Below the pieces are notes generated by a model. That model was not told the origin of the DNA. It worked only from the letters and a program-made list of their open reading frames with translations, and ran no database searches. DNA of 60,000 nucleotides from Nematostella vectensis (Eukaryota; Cnidaria; Anthozoa; Actiniaria; Edwardsiidae). Position 1 is the first letter of the stretch; every line of letters begins with the position of its first letter. The stretch spans positions 21,295,747-21,355,746 of the forward strand of contig NC_064034.1 in NCBI RefSeq assembly GCF_932526225.1, written 5' to 3'. Shown piece after piece: positions 25,880 to 36,701 of the stretch. The position numbers and the translations under genes are program-made.

Positions 25880-26920
25880 AATCGGACATAGTTGAACTCT
25901 TCTACGGCTGTTATATCGATGATTGCATTGGTGCAACATCCAGTTCCAAACTGGATCTCCCCTGCTTTATTGGTTTCGTTAACAACTTCCACCCTGCACT
26001 AAAATTCACATAGGCAGATTCCTGAAACTTCAGTCACCTTTCTTGACATCTCACAGTCCCTCCAAGATGACCATCTAGTCAATTCACTGTGCTACAAGGC
26101 CACTGATTTACAGAGCTATTTACTGTATTCTTTCTCCCACCCTCAGCACGTTAAAACTTATATCCACTACTCACAGTTTCTTTGACTACATGGACTTTGT
26201 AGCAACGACATGTATCACCTCTTAAGTGACCTCACATATCATGCACATGTTGTGACTAATCATTTCGATCAAGCCTCGTCCGTTTATCATTATGATGTGC
26301 TGCAGACCTCCGAACCCAAACAGGGAACAGAATTTCCTTTCCTCTCACATCGCATCCTACCGATTTAGCCATCAAACATCTGGTCTCTAAGAACTTTAAG
26401 ATTTTACAGGTGGACCCTAAAACTTCCGCTATATACCTCAACAACCACTTTTTTCCTTTTAATGTGACACTTTAGGAGCACTTTGACTCCCACCAGTTTT
26501 AGGGTCTGGCACCTTCAAGTGTACTAGGAAGAGATGCACTAATTTTTTAATACATTGCACCTACATGCATAACCAGATTTAACGGAGAGTCGTGCCCTAT
26601 CATAGACTTTATCACCTGTTCATTTGGCAATCATATTTGTTGTATTTCATGTAAGCTTTGTGGAATGGTTTAAATCGTAGAAACTGGTTCCATTCTCCGC
26701 ACAGGTTTTGGTGAACATCGAAATGACGTATTCAACCAGCGTAGTTTCAAGCAAGTCTCTAGACAATTTAATCTCCCTGGCCATTCTGTAGACCACTAAT
26801 CTATTTGCACTTTTTTCACAAACGACTCTTATGACTCGCGTATACAGAAAGAGAAAAACTGTCCTTTGCTGATATTATTAAGATTCCCTAAGTGCGCCAA
26901 GCTCTAATGGCCTTATTTTT
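25880..26920 (+). pseudogene. Penelope-like element, RT palm, thumb and GIY-YIG endonuclease remnant
   Basis: The plus strand, in several broken frames, gives YGCYIDDCIGATSS (RT catalytic YxDD). It continues with NNFHPALKFT, LLYSFSHPQHVKTYIHYSQFL and KNFKILQVDPKTSAIYLNN, then a degraded Cys-rich linker near 26600-26680. It ends in a block resembling a GIY-YIG nuclease (VETGSILRTGFGEHRNDVF...QFNLPGHS). This order, RT then GIY-YIG, defines Penelope-like elements. Many stops and frameshifts make it inactive. The segment 25704-25880 joins it to the inverted N-terminal piece. Confidence 0.7.
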
Positions 26921-27706
26921 CTTTTCATCTCCTTGTTTGCTCGCTAAAGCAGCATCCGCCGACTACCTATTACTGGCATTCCGAACTATGAATACAAATC
27001 CTTATTTGGCTTTAGTTTATTATGTCCCAACTAAGAGATAATGTTCGAGATGTCGGCAAAACTACTTTCTTTACACGGGGGTTAAAAATAGCTTTTCATC
27101 ATGTTTTCATCTACTTTCCTGATGCCGGCTTGCCTACCTTGCAGACTATCTAGTTATTGTACAGCTTGTCTATAGTTTTTCTAGTGATACCAGTAAACTA
27201 GAACACTGCCTCCACCAGAATAAGATGCCGAGCCTCAAGACGTTTATCAAGAATTTGCACCGTGAAATCGTTTTTTTATTTTTCCACTATAGCACATTAA
27301 GGCAAAAATGTTTAGCTTAGCTTCCTTCGTATTCTCCAAGACTAGGTTTTCTAGTCTTACTAATTTTGTAGGCCATTGTCTCAATAATAAGGTCCTCCCT
27401 AAGTAGTTTCGTATTACAGTTTTCAATTTGCTTTCTCATCCACGGTTTTTCTGGTAAATAATTACACAACAAAGAATGAGCCTGCATCAGCCTCTTATCC
27501 CTCCACTATTCATACCAAGGGTTCCGAACGGAAACGCCTCTTGTCGCTCTCAGTTTTCCTTTTTGCACAAAAATATTTAAAAAACTAGTAAAGCAGTTTA
27601 TTTAATAGTAGAACTTTGACGTGTGCTCTGTTTTACAACATAAAATAAGCATTTAGGAAGCATTTTTTGTCTCGTTGTGCTGCAAATTCACGAGTTCACT
27701 GCCACA
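26921..27706. other. Gene-free stretch between the Penelope-like remnant and the YqaJ gene
   Basis: No supported coding sequence. The first few hundred bases may be the degraded 3' end of the Penelope-like element. The last part probably contains the promoter and left end of the ISL2EU-like element; no terminal inverted repeat could be picked out by eye. Confidence 0.4.
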
Positions 27707-27710
27707 CTTC

Positions 27711-27721
27711 GCGCGCCAAAA
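27711..27721. promoter_or_regulatory. E2F-like site upstream of the SWIM-YqaJ gene
   Basis: GCGCGCCAAAA matches the E2F half-site (reverse of TTTSGCGC) and lies about 80-120 bp before the first coding-like sequence of the YqaJ gene. Confidence 0.3.
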
Positions 27722-27789
27722 TTTATAACTGAAACTTAGATTTTAATATCTTTTAATATCTTTCAAAGGGTTGGAGAATATATCAGCAG

Positions 27790-29243
27790 TGGTCAAGACA
27801 AAAATATAGTCGGTCCAGACCCAAATAAACTCTACTCTAAAAGAAAACAAAGAAAATGTCAGCTACAAGCTGCTGCTGTTTCAAAGCCCTCCACAAGCGT
27901 TATATATCCGAACGATGGATGGTCTACAAGCCTTGAAATCATGCCTTGGTTTTCTAGAGCCGAGATGAATCTTCATATTTCAAAACCTGGCAAACAAAGC
28001 AGAAGTTATACATGCAAGCTGCTCATGTGTTGCGGGTCAAGTTGGTTTTTGCAACCACACACTTGCCCTGATGATGCAAATTTGCAAGTTTACTCTGTAT
28101 GAAAGTAAAAATACCAAAAACTTGAACGGTGAACAGGATATGACTCCAAAACTCGCTTGCACATCATTTCGTCAACTCTGGCACAAAGTTGGAAGAAGTG
28201 AAAATATTCATCCACAGCCTGTTATGGACTTGTTAATTAAGAAAACTAAGTTAAATGATTCCACAGCAAGCACTACTGCTTCTAAAAAACCTGATGGACT
28301 TAGGTGTTTAATTTATGAAGCTAGGAACAATATTGACACTCAAAATCTGATGAAATTCAATTGAAGGCAGACTTAATGAAAATTAATCCTAATATGGCTT
28401 TAGCACAGATACTGTCCCCTACAGATGTCTTAGAATATGTTGACACAAAGTTTGGTAGAAGTCTTAAAGGGTCTTATGCCAGTTATCAACTCACTTTCAC
28501 ATAGTCTAAGTTTTCTGTTTTTTGTGACATTGATTTTGTGCCTAGAATTGCAATCACTTCAACTGCAGACAGACAGTACCGACACTTCCCACTTCAGAAT
28601 TCTCAAGACTTTGACATCCCAGAAAATGTCAATGAACAAGGAAGAGTTTTTACAATACATAAGTGTAGATGAAATTAAGCTCACCAACATTGAGAGGAAA
28701 ACTCAAAATCAGTCACATTCTGAAATGTGGAAAAATGAGAGAATGTTCAGACTGACTGCATCCAATTTTGATAGAGTTTGTGTTCGGCAAAAGCAGCATG
28801 AAAGTCTTGCTGATTTTCTTTTGAATCCATCTTCTTCTGCCTCTAGATCTAGGCACTGCCAACATGGTCAGACTTATGAAGCAATAGCTTTAAGATATAG
28901 CTTTTTGTATGAAAAGTATATGTTTTCAACAAGAAGACCTGTTAAAGTGTTCAAGTCAGGTTTGGTAGTTAGTCTTGAAGCACCTTTCATCGGAGCCTCA
29001 CCTGATGGCAAAGTTATTGACATTGGCTGTGAGAAACCCTATGGTCTTGTGGAGATTAAATGTCCTGAAACAAAGTTCGATGTAACTCCCTTAGATGATT
29101 GCTCTGATCGAGGTTTCTACCTTGAAAATGTAAATGGTAAACCTAAACTGAAGAAAAAAAATCGCTACTACTATCAAGTGCAGGGACAGATGGGCGTCAC
29201 TAAAGCCGAGTGGTGTGATTTTGTTGTGTACACTTATGTATGA
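27790..29243 (+). pseudogene. SWIM zinc finger plus YqaJ-type (lambda exonuclease-like) nuclease of an ISL2EU-like element
   Basis: Role in intact relatives: an accessory nuclease encoded beside the transposase. The first section (27790 to about 28000, GWSTSLEIMPWFSRAEM) is in one frame. The SWIM motif CSCVAGQVGFCNH follows in a second (about 28025-28065). The frame then runs to 28364 (QLWHKVGRSENIHPQPVMDLL, GLRCLIYEARNN). The nuclease frame (28437-29243, useful part from about 28625) has WKNERMFRLTASNFDRV, HGQTYEAIA, then GASPDG, LVEIKCP (E-x-K) and YYQVQGQMGVT. These are the canonical PD-(D/E)xK residues of the YqaJ/lambda-exonuclease family. The region before SWIM appears shortened and there are at least two frame changes. 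The gene converges on the transposase to its right. Confidence 0.75.
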
Positions 29244-29856
29244 ATGAGTATTGAACGAATTAAGTTTGACAGACAGTTTTGGGACAGAATGGCATGCAAA
29301 CTAGAGAGGTTTTATTTTTATCATTATATGATAAAAGCTGCTGTCAAGTATCATAATGCCAGGAATGATTGATGACAATATTACATGAAACTTGACATAC
29401 TAGCATAAGTGATAAGCTATTAAAAATAAGAGAAATGATATTCCAATTTTTTGAAGATTATTATTTAATAATTATTTTAAACAATAACATACAAGACTTT
29501 TTTCTGATTCTTGTAAAATTTTAATTGACTGAAATAAATTGATGATGATTAAATAAATCAATATTGACTTACTATACTATTTAAAATGTCAGTATGTACA
29601 AAGTGTCCTGTGTTATGATTTGCAGTGTTCATCAAATTTCAAGTAATAGAGAACTCAGACCACACAAACCCTGAAATTAGTTTTTAATAGTGTTGAGCTA
29701 ATATTGTCATACAGTAGTTCATAAACAAGTATAACAATCATTTTTGTTTCTTGAAGTTTTTGAACTTGAAACAATATCAATTATTGAATTAGGAATCAAA
29801 CAGAACATTTTTTTGCATTTGTCACACATGAACAGTATATATAAGTTATTGCTCTA
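29244..29856. other. AT-rich spacer between convergent element genes
   Basis: About 610 bp between the stop of the YqaJ gene (plus) and the stop of the transposase gene (minus). It probably holds both 3' UTRs; AATAAA-like words are abundant. No coding sequence was seen. Confidence 0.5.
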
Positions 29857-31740
29857 TTACGCTGATATAAGAGGGTCTTGTGCATTACAAAGAAAGGCAG
29901 ACACTGCCCACATTTGGTTTGCTACTCCAATAAGGCTGGGAGGGAAATCTCCTTGCCAGATTCTAAAGTTTTTAATTTTATTAATCGCACGTTCAACATG
30001 GATTCTAACACTTGCAATTCTTTGTGTCTCAATGACTTCATCTGGGTTCATCTGTGCATTGTTTCCAAGAAATGGAGGGTAGTTTACTTTAACTCCCAAG
30101 GGCAAAAGATCCTCAATGGTAAACCCCTTGTCAGCCATTATCACATCACCATTCTCAAAGGATTGCTTTAGCAGGCCACTTCTTACTATTTCTCTGTCAG
30201 ATATGTTCCCAGTGTATAGTTTACTACTACTAATAATAATATAATAATAATAATGGTTTATTACAGATTCCAACAATTAAGAGGCTCTTCTTCTGTAAGA
30301 TACTTACAATTAACAATATACACTACAATACACTACTGATAAAAAAATTCTAATATAGTAAGTTCTAAGTTATAATATCTATATGCAATTTAAGAATATG
30401 TATATAAAATGTCGATTAAACGTGTATTCAAAGTGACTGTCTTAAGTCCTTCTTAATGTTCCTACAAAAAGCATTGTAGTCCGAAGTGTTCCTAAGCGAT
30501 GGTGGAAGTTTATTAAAAAGAGTGGCAGCTGAGTGTTGGAAAGTTCCAGATTCTCTAGGAATTGAGAAAACAGGAGCAGCTGATGACCTCAAGTTATATC
30601 CAGTATCATTGCGAACACTTAGTCTAATGAAAGTAATAGACCACTAGGTGCAATTCCAATCGGTCCTTTCAGAGTTTGATGGTTTTTGTATGCACTGAAA
30701 AGTTCACTAACAAAGTTTACTAACAAACTGCTTGGCATTTCACATCTTATTTCAGTGCAATCAATTATGATTCTAGTGTTGGAATAGTAAGCTTTAAATG
30801 CTTCTGGCATTGTTGACAACACTATGTCTTTTGTAGGCCAGATATTTACTTGTCCACACTTTAAAAACATGTAGGTTATCCATGAAATAAATATGCGACT
30901 AATAGTTGACTATGACAATCCAAATAAGTGTGCTAAATGTTGCTCCTTGAAGCCCCTTCGCATTCTACACATAACCATGAAGAATTGATCAATTGGCTGA
31001 AGATTTCTGCCTCGTCCTTTCTTTAGTACTAAACCATTTTCCTGTTCTTCATCATCTTCGTCATTTAAACTATCGTAGAATTCCGGATGAACGTCTTGCT
31101 TGTTTGAGCTTGTTTGTCGGAGTTTGGAAAACCCGTGTAAAATGCAATATTTTCTTTAGATTGAAATCGATTCAATGTAAAAAGCAATGAATCGGAGTTG
31201 TCCAATTTGTCTTTGAGTTCTTTTAGTTGGTTTTCTTTCATTAATAGTTCGTGCTTAGAAAGCTTGAGTTGATCACAAACAACTTGATAGAGTCGATTTT
31301 TCTCGGCTAGCTCGTTTTCAGTATGCTTGAGACGATCCTCAAGCTCAGCCACTTTTGCTTTAAGGCTAGACAGTTCTTCTTGTGAATTTGAAAGTTCAAT
31401 AACTTTAGAATGTTCATGTTTAAAAGGTGTCGAAGTATCACTCGATGAAACAACATGATCGCTGCCATCTTTGTTAGTAGAGTAACTGTCTTTTGGTGGC
31501 TTCCTTGACTGCTGGTCATTAGACCAAGCAAAAATACTAGGCACAGCATCCTTATTTAACTTTAAAATAACACTGAATGGAATTACAAAGTCGATGGGAC
31601 AACAATGTGCTGCTATCCATTTCTTTCTCAATCCCTCTGGTTTGGGAAAATTAAAAAAAGAAACCTCTCCTGATGGCATTTTTGTATCCTTTAAATGTAC
31701 ACCGCGGTACGCAGCAATGTGAAGGCATTTTCTAATTTTA
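29857..31740 (-). pseudogene. ISL2EU-like transposase: degenerate THAP, coiled coil, HTH and DDE_Tnp_4, split by a LINE
   Basis: Minus-strand order: a THAP-like start (SFFNFPKPEGLRKKW...AVPSIFAW, 31740-31530) that lacks some zinc ligands, then a Leu/Lys/Glu-rich coiled coil (about 31390-31180). An HTH_Tnp_4-like block (RNLQPIDQFF...HLFGLS, stop, STISRIF) follows. DDE_Tnp_4 is in two halves: IIIDCTEIRCEMPSSL (first Asp) with YKNHQTLKGPIGIAPSG (30870-30620), then LYTGNISDREIV (second Asp), ADKGFTIEDLLP and HVERAINKIKNF (Glu), 30215-29857. The two halves are separated by a LINE insertion. Frameshift near 31070 and TAG near 30895. This is a cut-and-paste transposase remnant. Confidence 0.8.
30222..30625 (-). 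mobile_element. LINE 3' fragment inserted inside the DDE transposase gene
   Basis: The minus strand encodes NDTGYNLRSSAAPVFSIPRE then SAATLFNKLPPSLRNTSDY and a stop. This is the standard extreme C-terminus of CR1/L2-like ORF2. A short 3' UTR and a TAATAATAAT tail (plus 30222-30254) follow, next to GGTTTATT. Both sides continue with the two halves of the transposase catalytic domain, so it inserted after the DNA transposon did. Confidence 0.8.
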
Positions 31741-32227
31741 AAGTTGTCTTTTTTTGTGTGAAAGCTAAAGAACAGCTATGGAGTAGTTAATAACATGGCT
31801 GACCGGCCTCGTTTTGATGAATCTCGCTACCAGTCCTAACTCAACCAGGCCTAAATGCATAGCGTGTATTATCTTTATTATACAGTTTATAAAGAAAGAG
31901 CTCTGACAAGAAAGACAATTACATTGGGGCGCCTCTGTAATAAGATTTGTATGGTTACAACATATATGACAGCGTTTCCAGCAGTAACAAACAATTTCTG
32001 GCTGCGCAGCGGAGCTTATTTAGTTGATGCTGGCTCCACAGAAATGGAGAGGGTTGCCCTAGCTCCATTCAGGCTTGGGTGACCGCAGTGTGAAGGAGCC
32101 ACCCCAAAGACAATATTCATTGCTCCATATTTTGTTGTTGGTACTCTGAGGAACCCTGGCATCAGCAGTCTCAGAAAAAAAGCCCTGCTAGCTGGCAGAA
32201 CCCCAACTGAGGCAAATGGTTGGAATA
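31741..32227. other. Gene-free stretch at the right end of the ISL2EU-like element
   Basis: Probable 5' UTR and terminus of the transposase unit (to about 31850). Unassigned sequence with weak open frames follows. No terminal repeat was recognised. Confidence 0.35.
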
Positions 32228-32277
32228 TCAATTACCAGAGTCTCCTTCTGGAATATCAATTACCAGAGTCTCCTTCT
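32222..32277. repeat. 28-bp perfect tandem duplication
   Basis: Two adjacent identical copies of a 28-base unit starting GGAATATCAATTACCAGAG (32222-32249 and 32250-32277). The identity implies a recent slippage or duplication event. Confidence 0.9.
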
Positions 32278-32827
32278 GAGCATGGGCCATGGTGTTGGTG
32301 GCAGCCAATGGCACAGCCTTTATGCTGACACTTGTCTGGGTGACTGAATCCTGTAAACAGGCAGACACCGTAGCAGCATTTGAAACCAATGGAACCACTC
32401 TTCTCAATATCTCCTCAATACTGTGATAACCGGAATTGTTGATGCATGTTGATGTTGGTGCTGCTTGTACTGGAAGGGGTATTTCGTTGGGTGCAAATGC
32501 CCTTTTTGTTCGCCTGTTAGGGGTTAGCAGGTGTGCGTATGACCCTTTTTGGGCCTTGACTTGTGCTGAATTACGAGTGCTAGCCATCTGCAAGACACAA
32601 ACAAACCTGTCTGCACCATGAATAATATAATTATGAATGATAAAAGATCTAACTTCCTGCTGTTCTGAGAAACTTTCTAGCAGCCAACTATGAGAGATGG
32701 TGAAAATATAAAAAATGACTTCCATTTTCATCAGCAATAGTAGGAATACCAACGCAAAATATAAACATCTGGCTGCCGTGTGACAAATATAATAAAAAGA
32801 CAAATTCGTCAAAAAAAGGCGAGCCAT
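32228..32827 (-). CDS. Unrecognised open reading frame, low confidence
   Basis: A minus-strand frame. From an internal Met near 32586 it reads ASTRNSAQVKAQKGSYAHLL...PNRRTKRAFAPNEIP, then a Ser/Ala-rich part, ending DIPEGDSGN. The upstream portion is hydrophobic and may be non-coding. I recognise no domain. The last codons lie in a 28-bp tandem duplication whose length is not a multiple of three, so the present stop may be secondary. It could be a transposon accessory protein or chance. Confidence 0.25.
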   Translation of the reverse strand: MARLFLTNLSFYYICHTAARCLYFALVFLLLLMKMEVIFYIFTISHSWLLESFSEQQEVRSFIIHNYIIHGADRFVCVLQMASTRNSAQVKAQKGSYAHLLTPNRRTKRAFAPNEIPLPVQAAPTSTCINNSGYHSIEEILRRVVPLVSNAATVSACLQDSVTQTSVSIKAVPLAATNTMAHAQKETLVIDIPEGDSGN

Positions 32828-33599
32828 GTTTAAACAATTTGCTCAAACAAAAGGAGGCTCAGGCCCAAATTAATACTTGAAAAAAAATATGTAAATATAT
32901 TATGAGTATTTTTTTTAGGTTAACCTCTAATCTTGTTACTGGCAAAATATCAAAAGTGTTCTATTTATTGCTATAAAGTTATGGTCTTAAATGCAACAAC
33001 TGTCCGTAATTGGGGCAATACATTGTAGTATGTATTGACAGCCTCAGAAATAAATTTTCTAGCACCCCCCACCATATCTTAGTATAAATGAATAAGCGCC
33101 GCATTCCCTGACAGGCGCCCTAAATGTATGTAAATAACACCGCGATACTAAACAGAATACCAAAGAAACCCTTGGAGTTTTAACCCGAAGCGAGTTTTAG
33201 TTTTTTTTTCTCGATTTTTTTCATTTTGTCTCCATCACGCACTTCTTGTGGAAAGAATGGCCGCAGCCGTATTCTCCTTCTTTGTTTACTTAGCAGTGAT
33301 CGCACTGCAGCTTGTCCTCTGGCTACTTGTTATCCCATGCATATCCAAGGGGCAGGCTCCTTTGGTCCACAGTAGAATCAAAGATAGGTAGACAATACGG
33401 CTACGATGAAAGAAATGCAGAAAATGTTCAAAGAATGAAGAAGTTTACTAATACTTGGTTTGATACTTGTGTTTTGTTATGTTTTTCCTTTTTTTAATCG
33501 CTGTTGTTATTGTAATAACTCTGCACGAAACTGAAATTATTGAAAATTGATTAACTATCTATGGATATGCATTATCTATAATTTAATTATTAAAATATA
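32828..33599. other. Stretch without a recognised gene
   Basis: AT-rich at its start. It contains GCGCCGCATTCC and CAGGCGCCC words near 33100. A short plus-strand frame starts at 33257 and is strongly hydrophobic for about 30 codons, but nothing supports it as a gene. Confidence 0.4.
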
Positions 33600-34300
33600 T
33601 ATTTTTAAATTACATTTTTAATTTGTAATTTGCAAATAAACAAAAATTAACATGGAAAAGTCGTTCACCTGGTGCTAAAAAATCTGCGAACCTGTCGACT
33701 AAGTATTCTGCAGCCAAGCCACACAGAACAGTATAATCACCCTTTCCCTTGCACCAGTGACAACTGAGGAACAAACCACTGCTGGAACTTGCTGTCAAAT
33801 CTCATGCAGTTTAGCATCTTTGCCACTGTCTGGATGTGTTTGGCATCATACCATGGCTTGATTTCACTGTAAGTAAGAGATTATTCCAGGGTTAAAGCCA
33901 ATTGAAGCAAGGTTTGCTATCTTCTGAGATCAAACTCACATGAATTTGAATAAGATTGCATTTTATTGCTCTTCCTTTGAAATAAGTTGGCCTTATGACA
34001 AATGATGACTTTTATATTTCTTGAGCTCTAGCTTTAGTCCCAGTAAATTATTTATTGAAAGACCGTTTACCTTCGAAGTACCGAATGGAGTATTTCCACC
34101 TTCTTCTCGGTCAGGACATTCAGGGCATCGCATTCCAAGGTGTTCAGCTCTGGTAATGTATTGCTGTGGTGCAGCATGTCACTCAGCTGCGATGAGGTGG
34201 ATTTGTCGTAGTGTCTCCTTCATCGATTTATAAACATTATTTCTAACCTTAGCAATGCATTTTGATATCCATCAAAATTAGCTCCTCTGACCACTACAGG
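33600..34300 (-). pseudogene. Diverged second copy of the 13-19 kb gene, middle section
   Basis: Minus strand from about 34300: VVRGANFDGYQNALLRLEIM, then RRHYDKSTSSQLSDMLHHS, then TEKKVEILHSVLRR ending at a GT donor near 34072. This aligns block by block with exon 7 of the plus-strand gene (about 16330-16560), where the matching blocks are FRSGDMESYITMMLKLS, KRHHYDRSTLSMLSDF and TEKKVEIWHSVLR. After a short intron the frame resumes (EIKPWYDAKHIQTVAKMLNC...FQQWFVPQ, about 33870-33740). A TGA falls in the otherwise conserved block before RRHYDKS, so this copy is broken. Its protease and RING sections were not found here. Confidence 0.6.
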
Positions 34301-34570
34301 GTGAAAATTTGTGGAGATATTTGAAATAGAAATAAAACATCGACAAGTTGCTTTATTTCGATACTAAAATTGTGTCTTTTATAATTTTTGGCCAATGACC
34401 TTTGAAATTTTCTTATTCAGACTTGTATTTTCAATTTTTTCAGGGTTTTTGGCGCGGGTACCCTGTGGTTTTTGGAATACAGAAATATTTAAAAAAATAT
34501 TAAACAGGGGCAATTTGCTTTGTTTCGTTATCCAAACATTGTCTTTAATCAACTTTGACCAATGGCCTTT
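34301..34570. other. AT-rich spacer without a recognised gene
   Basis: Short AT-rich interval between the second family copy and the gag-like fragment. No feature was seen. Confidence 0.4.
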
Positions 34571-35023
34571 TCAATGTAACGTGTTTGCCGTACCGGATAT
34601 TCCGATCATTCCATTCATACTTTTACTTTGGTCTGGTTTTTCTGTTGAAATGCTTCCAACTTCAACCCCAACAGATTTAGGCCCTTTCCCCTTATTTATA
34701 CTAGCATTTGAATCGAGATAAACTTTAGCACGGAATTCTATTTTCATAAAATCTTCCTTGCAGCTTCCTAACCACTCCTCTTCCTGTTCAAACTGTTCCT
34801 CGCTTTCCATCAGCTTTACATATTAATCGTGTGTATCTACCAAATGTTCGAAACATTCCTGATATTTTACGAGGGCGTTACTTACTTCTGGCCCATATCG
34901 ATTTACAGCTATTACATTATTCACAGCCTTCCCTTGTCGTGTGAGCGATGCTTTCGCAGTCCTGCAATCTATCTTCAGTTGTTTCAACTCCTCCTCAGTG
35001 GTCATGTCCAAATCTTCTGATTC
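34571..35023 (-). pseudogene. BEL/Pao-like gag (DUF1759-type) fragment
   Basis: Minus strand: EEELKQLKIDCRTAKASLTR...EVSNALVKYQECFEHLVDTH in one frame (35011-34823), then EEQFEQEEEWLGSCKEDFM in another (34810-34571). The leading TR-rich helix and the later acidic EExWLxxC block with the following KVYL segment are typical of the N-terminal gag region of BEL/Pao retrotransposons. A frameshift lies between the two pieces. No protease, RT or LTR was found nearby, so it is an isolated fragment. Confidence 0.5.
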
Positions 35024-36605
35024 CTTCTGACATCAATCCCTTCGCGTTACCAATAGGAGATCCAAGAAATCGAATGTAATGGTGCGTTAGGTCCCCGTGG
35101 TGATTTCGCCACAAATCGTATAACAATCCAACGATGTGAAAAGATATATTTATTCGATCTAGAATGAATGAAAGTTATTTAATTTGCATGGAATCAAAGC
35201 TTATTTACAGTTATTCAAACTCATAAATTAACTTACTTCTGTGGCGTATCCGATCGTGTTTTCTTATTCTCAAAGTCCTGGTTAGCTGTAGGTTTTGTAA
35301 TTGTACTGGTAAGCTGTATTTCAGAGTTCCGATCTCGGTTACTGTTGATCTGACTGATTTACAATGGATTATAATCACGTGGTTGAAATCGATATTAACG
35401 AACTGTCACTTGTCATTTATGTAGTAGATTTACGCCGAAACAATGATCATGGTGATGATGATGATGATGATAATAATGACAATGATAATGATAATAATAA
35501 TAATAATTTGAAAAGAAGCTTTATCTCAGTAAACCATATGCAGGGCAGACACATATTTGGCTGAGCAATAATGGTTGCTGCTTAGGTCTGGGTAAAATGA
35601 TGTATGATGACAACAAAGAGAAATGGGTCATAACCTTTTGCCATATATTCAAATAGTTGAAAATTGTGCATATGCTGCTTGTTACAACTCGCTAACATGT
35701 ACAGTATCATCTATTGCAAAATACATCATATTTTTAATGGTACCTTTGAGTCGTAGCTTGAGCGATACATTTTCTTTTTCTAGTGCTATTTTTTCAAACG
35801 AAGGCTTCCTCTTCTTCTTCTCTTTTTTAGTGGCATCCTCCCCAGGTGATTCCCAGGTGATTTCAGGTGATTTTGGGATGTTTCGGTGCATTATGTTTAC
35901 AGTAATAAGTATATATACTTTAATGGGCGAGTGCAGTTACTCTGTCTATTTTAATGTTCTTGTATAAATGAATGGGAGGGTACCTCAACAGCAGGTTACC
36001 TCTTGTTTACAGCACACAGAGGGGAAGGAGGGGGGGGGGGGGGGCTGGTTATATCAGGGTGACATGCCTGCTACTCACGAGCATGCCTGGTCATTATTAT
36101 ATGGGATCTCTCCCTCGGTAGACAAGCATAGACACAACTACATGTATGTAATTTACAAATAATTTTAAAACAATAAATACAATAAACAAGTGAATGAGCT
36201 ATGGGTGGTGTGAAGAAATAAATGCCTCACCTTTCTTTGTCCCCTATAGTTTTTTTTCTGTAATCGCAGGATTGGTGTCAGCTTCTGACAAGTGTTTTGA
36301 ACAAATGTGTGTGCCCTTTACAGTATCATCTATACTGTCAAACACACTAAGCAAGCGGGCAGGCAATAAAGCTATCACAGCATGTGGTATTTTTCGTGGG
36401 ATAGCAACAAATATCATAACAACTAATATAAAGAAAATAACATAAAAGAAAGGATGTTTTCATGTGAAGGTCGGTAAAATCGGGGTAAAAGGCAATTTTC
36501 GATGGTGGTTTTTACAAATCGACAACTCTTACAAATCGATTATGTCGAGCTTTGGAGTTGGGCACTCGTGGCTTGTAAATCCAGGAAAAGCCATGTAATA
36601 AATAA
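35024..36605. other. Stretch without a confident gene
   Basis: Contents: a GAT/AAT microsatellite at about 35453-35508, a G run near 36032-36045, and a minus-strand frame at 35891-35682 with a KKEKKKRKPSFEKIALEKEN charged stretch. A minus-strand patch near 36290-36320 reads GTHICSKHLSEAD and could be the second half of a THAP finger. None is enough for a gene call. Confidence 0.4.
35453..35508. repeat. GAT/AAT trinucleotide microsatellite
   Basis: Runs of GATGAT, then GATAAT and AATAAT units. The composition resembles the 3' tails of the minus-strand LINEs elsewhere in the window, but no LINE coding sequence is attached. Confidence 0.8.
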
Positions 36606-36701
36606 CTTATTAACCTCGCTTGCTCGGTCCATACTGAGAAATCTCAGGCCTTGGTCTTTTTGCACAGACCTCGGCCCTCGACCTTGCGCTCGGTTAATAA
36701 G
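36606..36701. repeat. Short inverted-repeat element (MITE-like)
   Basis: CTTATTAACC at 36606-36615 is mirrored by GGTTAATAAG at 36692-36701. The interior has CGCTTGCTCGGTC and GACCTTGCGCTCGG in partly inverted arrangement. This is a 96-bp palindromic unit of a kind often repeated in genomes. Copy number cannot be judged here. Confidence 0.5.

Noticed and set aside
33257-33388. Small membrane protein of about 43 codons on plus
   Set aside because: A hydrophobic stretch alone, with no supporting neighbours, splice signals or known relative.
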